NCBI RefSeq assembly: GCF_017355165.1
Contig: NZ_JADILK010000017.1
Span: 18,137 to 82,136 of the forward strand
Reading direction: 5' to 3'
Length of the DNA: 64,000 bases
From: Bacillus sp. SD075
Lineage (GTDB): Bacteria; Bacillota; Bacilli; Bacillales; DSM-1321
Both the position numbers and the translations under genes were made by a program. Of the stretch, positions 24,616 to 31,695 are shown piece after piece; within the stretch, counting starts at the first letter, position 1, and each line of letters opens with the position of its first letter. The notes under the pieces are model-generated. The model made no database searches and was not told the origin of the DNA. It saw only the letters and a list, made by a program, of their open reading frames with translations.

Positions 24616-24901
24616 TCAGTTTCTCATCGTTTCACCTTGGATCCCGATATAGAATTTGTTTTCAGGTTCTGTATCAGATGGCCGCAAGCATACCCACCCA
24701 TGTACCATCTTCAAGGAAGTACTTACATTTGATTTAGGTAAATCAATGTCTTCCTCCTTATTGGTGCCTGCCGTCAGCTTCACACCGCTTTGATAATCCT
24801 TTTCCCGCAATGTGTTTTGGAGGAGCCTCACGTAACTGATTCAATATCCCTTGAAACTGCCCGGCGCCTTCAATCACGTCACCACAAAGGGCGACGTCCA
24901 C
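24616..24901 (-). pseudogene. pgcA: Phosphoglucomutase (PgcA-like) C-terminal remnant
   Basis: Two minus-strand frames together spell the end of an alpha-phosphoglucomutase: GQFQGILNQLREAPPKHIAGK in one, then after a shift DIDLPKSNVSTSLKMVHGWV and CLRPSDTEPENKFYIGIQGE in the other. The motif RPS-D-TEP is the family's phosphate-binding RPSGTEP with the Gly changed to Asp. Only ~95 of ~580 residues survive and the catalytic serine region is gone, so it is dead. PgcA makes glucose-1-phosphate, the substrate of GtaB next door. Confidence 0.82.
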
Positions 24902-24915
24902 TAAAACCTTACAAA

Positions 24916-25554
24916 TTATTCAGACTCAGCAACAACGGTAAAGCGTTGGTTACTGTGCTGCGGATTTTCAATTTCATCAAGTACTGCAAGTGCAAAATCA
25001 GCATAGCTTACATAGCTTTCACCCTTTGAGTTTACAAGAAGGTGGTCTTTACCCAGTTTATACACGCCTGTTCTATTTCCTTGCGGATCAAAGAAGGCGG
25101 AAGGACTGATGAACGTCCATTGGATGCCAGTTGCATTTTGTAGATCTCCAAGGTTCTTGGATTGATTAAAGGCTATTGCATAGTATTCTTTAGGGAACTC
25201 AGGCGTATCCAGGACACGAATCGTTTTTGCCTCGTCTACGAAAAGGCTTCCAGCTCCGCCAACAACAATCAATTTAGTTTGAGGAGCCCCTTTCATTGCC
25301 TCAATTAAGATTCTTCCTGCCTCGGCATGCAGTTGTTCCTTCCCTGGAGCAGCGCCAAATGCATTCACTACCACATCAAATTCTTTAATATCTCCTGATT
25401 TCAGATCGAATACGTCTTTTTCCAGTACGGATACTTGAATTTGGACTTTGGCTACATCCCTGACAATGGCCGTAACTTCATGTCCCCTAGTCAATGCTTC
25501 CTTTAAAATCAGACTTCCAGCTTTTCCACTCGCACCAATAATACCGATTTTCAC
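24916..25554 (-). CDS. NAD(P)-binding oxidoreductase, YwnB-like
   Basis: A 212-residue atypical SDR / NmrA-like protein. The dinucleotide-binding GASGKAGSLILKEALTRGHEVTAIVRD lies at the N-terminus, then VVNAFGAAPG near 67 and LIVVGGAGSLFVD near 96. The position of a catalytic Tyr-x3-Lys is not clear, as in other YwnB-like proteins. In B. subtilis ywnB sits beside ywnA, an Rrf2-type regulator; here a YwnA-like gene lies 1.6 kb away, and the ywnB promoter has a matching palindrome. Probably a quinone or flavin reductase-like redox protein. Confidence 0.82.
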   Translation of the reverse strand: MKIGIIGASGKAGSLILKEALTRGHEVTAIVRDVAKVQIQVSVLEKDVFDLKSGDIKEFDVVVNAFGAAPGKEQLHAEAGRILIEAMKGAPQTKLIVVGGAGSLFVDEAKTIRVLDTPEFPKEYYAIAFNQSKNLGDLQNATGIQWTFISPSAFFDPQGNRTGVYKLGKDHLLVNSKGESYVSYADFALAVLDEIENPQHSNQRFTVVAESE

Positions 25555-25606
25555 TTTAAATTCCTCCTATATATTGTTTTTGAAACTTTGATTGTAACCG
25601 AATAAC

Positions 25607-25646
25607 TTACATGTAACAATATAAGTTACAGGTGTTCTTTTGTCAA
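25607..25646 (-). promoter_or_regulatory. Promoter and Rrf2-type operator of the ywnB-like gene
   Basis: On the minus strand: TTGACA (25641-25646 reversed), 17-bp spacer, TATATT (25618-25623 reversed). The perfect palindrome TTACATGTAA follows at 25607-25616, over the transcription start. The same motif occurs at the bdb promoter and the rrf2 promoter. Confidence 0.75.
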
Positions 25647-25723
25647 CTTTTATTATTTAGAGGAGTTTCGTCGATATATTGCAGATTTCCGGAGATATAT
25701 CCTGTTTTTCGTCGTTATATGTA

Positions 25724-25752
25724 AAAAAGCACCATTCCTTTTGGAATGGTGC
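25724..25752 (-). terminator. Intrinsic terminator of bdbD-bdbC
   Basis: A 10-bp perfect stem GCACCATTCC / GGAATGGTGC (25729-25752) with TTTT loop. A run of six A at 25723-25728 becomes the U-run on the minus strand. It overlaps no gene and lies 7 bp past bdbC. Confidence 0.85.
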
Positions 25753-25758
25753 GCTTCA

Positions 25759-26172
25759 TTACATGCTGTTTTTTCTTTTCATTAGCAGTCCCATGCAGAT
25801 AGTGATGAGAGTAAAAGCGATGAAGGCCAAAAACGGGATCGTGATGAATCCTAGCCAATTTATATACTCACCAGAACAGGGAACACCGCTTTGACACATT
25901 TCGAAATGCTGCAGGGCTGGAATTTTTTGCAGACTATAGTGATACCCTGACACCAACATGCCCAAAATTGATAAGGGGAGGATGTATCGATAAATTTTCA
26001 GGTCTTGCTCATAAAAGGCCCGGCCCAATAAAATAACGAGCGGGTACATCAAGATCCTTTGATACCAACAAAAGGTACAGGGAACATAATGGAGAATCTC
26101 ACTAAAATAGAGACTTCCAGCAGTGGCCATGATGGACAGGATCCAAGAAAATAATAGTGACTTGTTCATCAC
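25759..26172 (-). CDS. bdbC: Disulfide bond formation protein, DsbB/BdbC family
   Basis: A 137-residue protein with four membrane helices. It has the quinone-linked CTFCWYQR pair at the end of helix 1-2 and a second, more widely spaced pair (CQSGVPC) in the second external loop. BdbC reoxidises the thiol oxidase BdbD by passing electrons to menaquinone. The start overlaps the stop of bdbD by one base, and the two make a complete oxidation system for extracytoplasmic proteins. Confidence 0.92.
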   Translation of the reverse strand: MMNKSLLFSWILSIMATAGSLYFSEILHYVPCTFCWYQRILMYPLVILLGRAFYEQDLKIYRYILPLSILGMLVSGYHYSLQKIPALQHFEMCQSGVPCSGEYINWLGFITIPFLAFIAFTLITICMGLLMKRKNSM

Positions 26173-26864
26173 TATTTCTCCTTCGCTGCATCATCAACCA
26201 TTTTCACTAAATCATCAATTGTATTTCCTTCAAACTTCTTGCCATTGACAAATAAGGAAGGAGTTCCAGAAACGCCCAATTCGTCGGCCAACTCCATATC
26301 CTTGTTCCATGCGTCCTCGGACTTATCGGCTTTAAAAGAGGAAACGACCTTTTTCACATCTTTGTCATTTGCGATTTCTTTCAAGGTTTCTTCTAAGAAT
26401 TTGTCAGTAAAGACATCTTCCTTTTCATATTTCAGGTCATCTGGCTGCTTATCGTACAACAGCTCATGAAATTCCCAAAAGGTTTCATTTCCTAATTCCT
26501 GATAAACGCTTTCCGCAAATTTAGCGGATCTGGTTGAATCGACGTTAATGAACGAATAATTCATGAAATAAAATTGCGCTTTTCCTGTATCAATCAATTC
26601 ACTTTGTATAGAAGGAAAGAACTGTTCCTCGAATGTCTTGCAGACTGGACATTTATAATCACCAAATTCCACTATTTGGACAGGAGCCGATTTTTCTCCC
26701 AAATAAGGCTGTGATTCATAATCGATTTCATTAACGGCTGTATCTTCGCCTTTCCCATTTGCCAAAAATATAAAACCAATAATGATTACAGCGATTAACC
26801 CTATGATCCAAAACGTGAATGCAGAAGATTGTTTTTGTTTACCCTTTTTATTATTTGCCATCAT
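26172..26864 (-). CDS. bdbD: Membrane-anchored thiol-disulfide oxidase, DsbA/BdbD family
   Basis: A 230-residue protein with an N-terminal membrane anchor (residues ~16-38) and a DsbA-type thioredoxin fold. The active site is FGDYKCPVCKTFEE (CPVC, near residue 72), with a helical insertion and the cis-Pro segment GVSGTPSLFVNG near 195. It introduces disulfides into exported proteins; BdbC regenerates it. Its promoter carries a TAACGTGTAA box similar to those at the ywnB-like and rrf2 genes, hinting at redox control. The start follows GGAGGTATATG. Confidence 0.92.
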   Translation of the reverse strand: MMANNKKGKQKQSSAFTFWIIGLIAVIIIGFIFLANGKGEDTAVNEIDYESQPYLGEKSAPVQIVEFGDYKCPVCKTFEEQFFPSIQSELIDTGKAQFYFMNYSFINVDSTRSAKFAESVYQELGNETFWEFHELLYDKQPDDLKYEKEDVFTDKFLEETLKEIANDKDVKKVVSSFKADKSEDAWNKDMELADELGVSGTPSLFVNGKKFEGNTIDDLVKMVDDAAKEK

Positions 26865-26962
26865 ATACCTCCATCACTTGTAGTTGTGTCGATATTCCTT
26901 CTACAGCCATAGCGGCCGATCAGTTCCCCCTTCCTGCACGTTTCCACCTGTAACTGTTTCAT

Positions 26963-27003
26963 TTACACGTTATAATATAAGTTTCATCATGATGGTTTGT
27001 CAA
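26963..27003 (-). promoter_or_regulatory. Promoter and Rrf2-type operator of bdbD-bdbC
   Basis: On the minus strand: TTGACA (26998-27003 reversed), 18-bp spacer, TATATT (26974-26979 reversed), then TAACGTGTAA (26963-26972 reversed), in the same position relative to the -10 as at the ywnB-like gene. Confidence 0.7.
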
Positions 27004-27093
27004 TTACACATACCTTTTATTTTTGCTCTTGCAACACGAAGTGACTTGACAAGGAAACGTTTAATGGATAAATATTATTCTTGCAGGCCATTA

Positions 27094-27137
27094 TAACTTG
27101 TAACCACTTGAATTACATGTTAAATATTTTATACTAT
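27094..27137 (+). promoter_or_regulatory. Promoter and paired operators of the Rrf2-type gene
   Basis: TAACTTGTAA (27094-27103) and TTACATGTTA (27113-27122) form a near-perfect inverted pair, 19 bp apart. The second overlaps the -35 of a TTGAAT-N17-TACTAT promoter (27109-27137). A further TTGACA-N17-TAAATA promoter lies upstream at about 27043. Autoregulation is likely. Confidence 0.65.
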
Positions 27138-27172
27138 ATAAGAATAGAGATTTTAAAGGAGAGAAAAAAGAG

Positions 27173-27607
27173 ATGTCCATCAGTACCCGCTTTTCCGTAG
27201 GAATCCATATATTATCTCTTTTAGAAATAAACAAAGAAGGCGTTAACACTTCTGATTTTATAGCCAAAAGTGTAAACACCAACCCAGCCTTAATCAGAAA
27301 AATCACCGGCATGCTGAAGAGTGCAGGTTTAGTGAACGTTCGGCCAGGAATCGCCGGAGCGACATTGGCCAAGGACTTATCGGATATTACTTTGCTCGAT
27401 GTTTATCAGGCTGTTAACGTTGTCTCCGATAAAGAATTATTTGGAATCCATGAAAATCCTAATCCAGCATGCACTGTTGGAAGAAATATACAGGATGCGA
27501 TCGAACCCATCTTTTCAGTTGCGGAACTTGCCTTGGAGAAGGCATTGGGAGTGGTAACGATCGAGGATGTCGTTAGGGGCATTCTGGAAAAGGATAAAAC
27601 TAAATAG
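27173..27607 (+). CDS. Rrf2-family transcriptional regulator, YwnA-like
   Basis: A 144-residue Rrf2 winged helix: STRFSVGIHILSLLEINKEGVNTSDFIAKSVNTNPALIRKITGMLKSAGLVNVRPG. The C-terminal part resembles the YwnA type and has a single Cys (PNPACTVG, near residue 101). It lacks the three Fe-S cysteines of IscR/NsrR. YwnA-type Rrf2 proteins sense electrophiles or oxidants through thiols rather than clusters. Its neighbours are a YwnB-like reductase and the BdbDC disulfide pair, all with shared operator-like palindromes. The ATG follows AAAGGAGAG. It ends just before a 390-bp repeat element. Confidence 0.85.
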   Translation: MSISTRFSVGIHILSLLEINKEGVNTSDFIAKSVNTNPALIRKITGMLKSAGLVNVRPGIAGATLAKDLSDITLLDVYQAVNVVSDKELFGIHENPNPACTVGRNIQDAIEPIFSVAELALEKALGVVTIEDVVRGILEKDKTK

Positions 27608-27608
27608 C

Positions 27609-27998
27609 AAAGAGGCTGGGACATAACTAAATAAACCATCCTCAAAGACGAATCATTCTACGTTATTCTACCTATTAAATATCATGCTGTTTCCGTATAT
27701 TTTGTTTTATTCATCCATTCAAGCTGGAAGAACAAGTCCGTTCCATTGCGCTACAGACACTCGCTTTCCGCGGGGAGGAAGCGGAGCCTCCTCGGCAAGC
27801 CTGCGGGGTCTCAGCCTTTCCTCCATTTCCCTTAGTAGTCGATTGTCTTCCGCTCCATTACACTAGATTTTTAAAAATAGGATGCAAAAAGCAACAAAAT
27901 CTATGGAAAAGAACAAATAAGACCCGATCTATCAGCCGGAAATTCCGCTTATAGTTCGGGTTTATCGTTGACTAAATTTCTTATGTCCCAGCCTCTTT
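27609..27998. mobile_element. 390-bp non-coding element with perfect 18-bp terminal inverted repeats
   Basis: The ends AAAGAGGCTGGGACATAA (27609-27626) and its exact complement (27981-27998) bound the element. Inside are a G+C-rich repeat (27742-27861) and an imperfect ~20-bp hairpin at 27922-27961. A T-run follows the right end. No coding capacity: frames crossing it lack ribosome sites. It fills the rrf2-to-autolysin gap almost exactly. The GAGGCTGGGACATAA box looks familiar from ends of genes in other Firmicutes, but I could not check that here. MITE-like; the left end lies 1-2 bp past the rrf2 stop. Confidence 0.7.
27742..27861 (-). repeat. Dispersed G+C-rich repeat, divergent copy C
   Basis: On the minus strand: GCGGAAGACAATCGAC, GCTGAGACCCCGCAGGC, GAGGAGGCTCC, CCGCGGAAAGCGAGTGTCTG. 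Its blocks (GAGACCCC-CAGGC, GAGGAGGCT, CGGAAAGCGAG) parallel those of copies A, B and D, but it is clearly a different subfamily. It is nested in the inverted-repeat element at 27609-27998. Confidence 0.6.
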
Positions 27999-28011
27999 TT
28001 TTACCGTTTTC

Positions 28012-31000
28012 TTATTTGTACTTAGGAACTTCAATCGTCAATTTATAGGAATCTATTAAACTATACAAATTATAAATCTGTTTCACTTGTTTTGTTGCCC
28101 AGCCAATATCAGTTGCATATTGGTGTGAAGCATATCCATATTTCTCTACAGCTGTAGGATTCCATCTCATTTTGTAAAGCGTGTCCTGGCCAGCAGAGAT
28201 ATATCCTTTGGCGATGAATTCGGCTCCGCCTATGATGGCCGCCTCCGGAGTGAACCAGCCTGCATTATAGGCATATTGAGCGCCGCTGCTTACCGCCGTT
28301 CCGTCAAAGGCTCCGACTCCATACATATTATAGACCGTTTTCCCGTTCACCTTTACGCCAGTTGCTAACGGTGAGGTGCCATTCCCGGTCTCCAGCAAAG
28401 CATGTGAAATCAGGTAGATTTCATTGACCCCATATTTTTCCCCTGCCGCATTGAAGGTTGCAGCTTGGCCTTGTAGAATCCCTTTACCTGAAAGGATTCT
28501 ATTATTCACTTCAGAAACGTTCATGTTGGTGACTTGGGAGAGCTTGACGAATTGGAATGACTTGATTGGATCATTCACAAAATTATTGGGGTTGAGATTA
28601 TATTCTATATCTTCCGGACTGGCATTTACCCATGTCTTGCTATAGTCCACCTCATACCAATAGTATCCGTCAGAGCCCTTTACTTTTGATTTAATATTCA
28701 TAGATTGATTATCGCTGACAGGACCTACAACCCAATAATTAGATCCAGCCCCACCCCTGACACGCCATCCGGTTCCTTTTACCGTACCTTTTGTTGAATT
28801 GATTAAAGTTAATCCATCTTCACGTATGTAGGTTTTATAGTTTTTATCCGTTTGACTATTTACGGCCATTTGAATTTCAACCATCTTTTCCATCGTAAGA
28901 TTATACTCCTTATCAATCCTGATTATCGATTCATTCGAACTTCCTGGACCTTCCGGTGCATTGACCGTTAAATATTGCGTGCTGACATATCCCGTTTTTC
29001 CATTGGCCGTGACTCTTGACCAGCCATTAGACTCTGAATACACCGTTACGGCCGTATTATTTACAAGCTTGGCTATAATTGAAGCGGTAGCTGATGCAAC
29101 AGACCGCATATTCAGATTGGAGCCATCATTCACATTTACATATTTAACTAACGTGTTCTCTACTTCCTCCGGATTCAGCTCCGGTAAAGAACCAGGCATC
29201 GTTGCTGATAGATATTGCGTATTGACATAACCCTCCCCGCCATACACTTTAACTCTTGACCAGCCATTGGATTCCGAGACTATTTCTACCTCTACACCCC
29301 TTGCCAATTTCACAATGATGGAAGCACTCTCTGCTGGCTGATTCCGCATATTCAGTGAACCCGAGCTGACATTTACATATTTCGTCATTGTTTTTTCAGG
29401 TATGGATGGTTTTGAATCCGTTCCTGGCTTTGCCGTTGAAAGATAGACAGTACTGACATATCCATCCTTCCCATTTGCCTTGACCTTCGCCCAACCTTGG
29501 GATTCCGAATACACCGTCACTTCGGTTCCTTTGGACAGCTTTGCGACTATGCTCGCGCTTTCCGAGCCGCTTTTTCGCATATTGAGCGTCCCAGAGCTTA
29601 CGTTTACATATTTCGTCGTCGTTTTTTCAGGCGTGACGGCCGTTGATTCCGTTCCTGGTTTTGTTGTCGATAGATATTTGGCACTGACATGGCCGTCTTT
29701 TCCATTTGCATTGACTTTGGCCCAGCCATTGGATTCCGAATACACCGTCACTTTCGTTCCTTTGGACAGCTTCGCGACTAAGCTGGCGCTTTCCGAGCCG
29801 CTTTTTCGCATATTGAGCGTTCCAGAGCTTACATTTACATATTTTGTTGTCGTTTTTTCAGGTGTGACAGGCGTTGATCCCGTTCCTGGCTTTGAATCAG
29901 ATAGATATTTGGTGTTGACATATCCGTCCTTTCCATTAGCTTTGACTTTGGCCCAGCCATTGGATTCCGAATAGACCGTCACTTTCGTTCCTTTTGAAAG
30001 TATGGCGACTATGCTTGCGGTAGCTTTTCCACTTTTTCGCATATTTAGTGCGCCCGTGCTCACATTCACATACTTCGTCGTCGTTTTTGCAGGTGTGGCT
30101 GCCGTTGATCCCGATCCCGGCTTTGCAGCAGACAGATATTTGGTGCTGACATATCCGTCCTTTCCATTCGCTTTGATCTTCGCCCAGCCTTTGGATTCCG
30201 AATAGACCGTCACTTTCGTTCCTTTTGAAAGTATGGCGACTATGCTTGCGGCAGCTTTTCCACTTTTTCGCATATTTAGTGCGCCCGTGCTCACATATTT
30301 CGTTGTCGTTTTAACCGTTGCCGCAGCTTTGGTTACCGTTCCAGGCTTCGTTGCCGATAAATAATTGGTACTGACATATCCTTCTTTTCCACTGGCTTTG
30401 ATTTTCGCCCAGCCTTTCGATTCCGAATACACCGTTACCTGTGTGCCTCTTGTCAGCTTCGCGACCAGGCCGGCACTATCACTGCCGCTTTTTCGCATAT
30501 TTAGTGAACCTGTGCTCACATTCACATATTTCGTTGTCGTTTTAACCGTCGCCAAAGCTTTGGTTACCATTCCAGGCTTCATTGCCGATAGATACTTGGT
30601 ACTGACATATCCTTCTTTTCCATTGGCTTTGATCTTCGCCCAGCCTTTGGATTCCGAATACACCGTCACCTGTGTACCCCTTGTAAGCTTCGCGACTATG
30701 CTGGCACTATCACTGCCGCTTTTTCGTATATTTAGTGAACCTGTGCTTACATTCACATATTTTGTTGTCGTTTTACTGGCTACTGCAGTTTTCGTTAAAG
30801 TCCCTGGCTTTGAGGCCGATAAATACTTCGTACTGACATATCCTTCTTTTCCATTGGCTTTGATCTTCGCCCAGCCTTTAGATTCCGAATAGACCGTTAC
30901 CTGTGTGCCATTTGCCAGCTTTGCAACTATGGTTGCACCTTCCGCCCCGGTTTTTCTCATATTGAGCGAACCGGAATTCACATGTACAAACATGACATCT

Positions 31001-31107
31001 TCAATATTTTGCTGTTCAGCATTTAGTGGAGCTGCAGATATTTTTTCTTCGAAAGCAACTGTAGACAACACTGCAAAACAGAAAGTTGGTATAATTAATT
31101 TTTTCAT
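28012..31107 (-). CDS. Secreted autolysin: nine SH3b repeats plus C-terminal GH73 N-acetylglucosaminidase (LytD-like)
   Basis: A 1031-residue exported protein with an N-terminal signal peptide (KKLIIPTFCFAVLSTVAF, cleavage near residue 25). Nine SH3b wall-binding repeats of ~76 residues follow (residues ~38-730; each K-Y-VNVS-G-LNMR ... GWAK-KANGK-GYVS-KYLS). Then come a linker and a tenth, divergent SH3-like segment (~780-850). The glucosaminidase domain of LytD/GH73 type spans ~860-1020 (YLISHALLETGNGTSPLATG, with the likely catalytic Glu, and YNMYGVGAFDG). It should cleave GlcNAc-MurNAc bonds in peptidoglycan. The best upstream box on the minus strand is ACCGATAT (31152-31159), 7/8 of the sigma-D -10. 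Confidence 0.9.
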   Translation of the reverse strand: MKKLIIPTFCFAVLSTVAFEEKISAAPLNAEQQNIEDVMFVHVNSGSLNMRKTGAEGATIVAKLANGTQVTVYSESKGWAKIKANGKEGYVSTKYLSASKPGTLTKTAVASKTTTKYVNVSTGSLNIRKSGSDSASIVAKLTRGTQVTVYSESKGWAKIKANGKEGYVSTKYLSAMKPGMVTKALATVKTTTKYVNVSTGSLNMRKSGSDSAGLVAKLTRGTQVTVYSESKGWAKIKASGKEGYVSTNYLSATKPGTVTKAAATVKTTTKYVSTGALNMRKSGKAAASIVAILSKGTKVTVYSESKGWAKIKANGKDGYVSTKYLSAAKPGSGSTAATPAKTTTKYVNVSTGALNMRKSGKATASIVAILSKGTKVTVYSESNGWAKVKANGKDGYVNTKYLSDSKPGTGSTPVTPEKTTTKYVNVSSGTLNMRKSGSESASLVAKLSKGTKVTVYSESNGWAKVNANGKDGHVSAKYLSTTKPGTESTAVTPEKTTTKYVNVSSGTLNMRKSGSESASIVAKLSKGTEVTVYSESQGWAKVKANGKDGYVSTVYLSTAKPGTDSKPSIPEKTMTKYVNVSSGSLNMRNQPAESASIIVKLARGVEVEIVSESNGWSRVKVYGGEGYVNTQYLSATMPGSLPELNPEEVENTLVKYVNVNDGSNLNMRSVASATASIIAKLVNNTAVTVYSESNGWSRVTANGKTGYVSTQYLTVNAPEGPGSSNESIIRIDKEYNLTMEKMVEIQMAVNSQTDKNYKTYIREDGLTLINSTKGTVKGTGWRVRGGAGSNYWVVGPVSDNQSMNIKSKVKGSDGYYWYEVDYSKTWVNASPEDIEYNLNPNNFVNDPIKSFQFVKLSQVTNMNVSEVNNRILSGKGILQGQAATFNAAGEKYGVNEIYLISHALLETGNGTSPLATGVKVNGKTVYNMYGVGAFDGTAVSSGAQYAYNAGWFTPEAAIIGGAEFIAKGYISAGQDTLYKMRWNPTAVEKYGYASHQYATDIGWATKQVKQIYNLYSLIDSYKLTIEVPKYK
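28950..31010 (-). repeat. Tandem ~230-bp DNA repeats encoding the SH3b modules
   Basis: Nine in-frame copies recur every ~200-230 bp. Near-identical stretches occur at 30370-30440, 30600-30670 and 30835-30900, while the two copies at the 3' side of the gene are divergent. Copy 4 lacks two codons (KYVSTG instead of KYVNVSTG). The central copies are so alike that unequal recombination or assembly collapse is plausible. Confidence 0.8.
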
Positions 31108-31440
31108 CTCAATCTCCCTACTAAAGAATTATATTTTTAACATTTATTTAAATATCGGTTAAAATTAGTATGATGATATAGGTATTTATACTCATTCATC
31201 TAAAATATATCAAATTCCTTTAGATCTACAGGGAGATGAAGAGATTTGTAACATAATAGCAAACTGATTGAGATTTAAGTAACTAATTAGAAATATTCGC
31301 AATGAAGCTTCCGCGATAAGCCAATAATGAAAATAAAATATATTGATATAATTACTTAGTGCTCAAATTAATCCTTATGGGACGAGCATCTTTCTGCATT
31401 TACCGAATATACATAAAGGGTGAGCACCCGTTCCTTATAT

Positions 31441-31470
31441 TTGACGGATCGAGGCAATAACCTATATAAT
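31441..31470 (+). promoter_or_regulatory. Sigma-A promoter of the Mn2+ riboswitch leader
   Basis: TTGACG (31441-31446), 18-bp spacer, TATAAT (31465-31470). The start site would fall near 31477, about 20 bases before the riboswitch. The 31108-31440 stretch upstream holds only the autolysin promoter region as far as I can see. Confidence 0.75.
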
Positions 31471-31497
31471 TACTGTATATAACTTATAAGAATCCTT

Positions 31498-31580
31498 CTG
31501 TTAAGGGGAGTAGCTATACAATAAAGTCGTCAGTACAGGATTGAATCCTCGGCTTTATTGGCAACTGATTTTAGTTGTTT
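31498..31580 (+). promoter_or_regulatory. yybP-ykoY (Mn2+) riboswitch aptamer
   Basis: The leader has the class hallmark AAGGGGAGTAGC (31503-31514). It is followed by AAAGTCGTCAGTACAGG and CCTCGGCTTT (which pair AATAAAG with CTTTATT around the internal loops), and a CAACT/AGTTG hairpin. The order and loop sequences match B. subtilis ykoY. These RNAs bind Mn2+ and switch on exporters such as MntP or TerC-family proteins by antitermination. No such exporter follows here. Confidence 0.85.
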
Positions 31581-31583
31581 GCA

Positions 31584-31620
31584 AGACCTTGCCGATTATT
31601 TGGTGAGGTCTTTTAATTTT
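31584..31620 (+). terminator. Expression-platform terminator of the Mn2+ riboswitch
   Basis: Stem AGACCTTGCC (31584-31593) with GGTGAGGTCT (31602-31611), two G-U pairs, then TTTTAATTTTT. The 5' arm can pair with aptamer sequences when the ligand state changes. Confidence 0.8.
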
Positions 31621-31624
31621 TAAT

Positions 31625-31663
31625 AGACGGTATAACCAATAATCGGTTATACCGTCTTTTTTA
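31625..31663 (+). terminator. Second, stronger intrinsic terminator in tandem
   Basis: A 13-bp perfect stem AGACGGTATAACC (31625-31637) / GGTTATACCGTCT (31645-31657), followed by TTTTTTATT. It starts 14 bp after the first terminator and ends 32 bp before the YrzF-like gene. Confidence 0.85.
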
Positions 31664-31695
31664 TTCGAAAAAATTGCACAATAGAGGTGAAAAGT

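Noticed and set aside
28950..31010. SH3b tandem repeats as a possible CRISPR or satellite
   Set aside because: They are in-frame coding repeats encoding a known wall-binding fold.
28424..31162. Several long plus-strand open frames opposite the SH3b autolysin
   Set aside because: They are mirror frames of the repeated SH3b coding DNA, lack ribosome sites and repeat with the same ~230-bp period.
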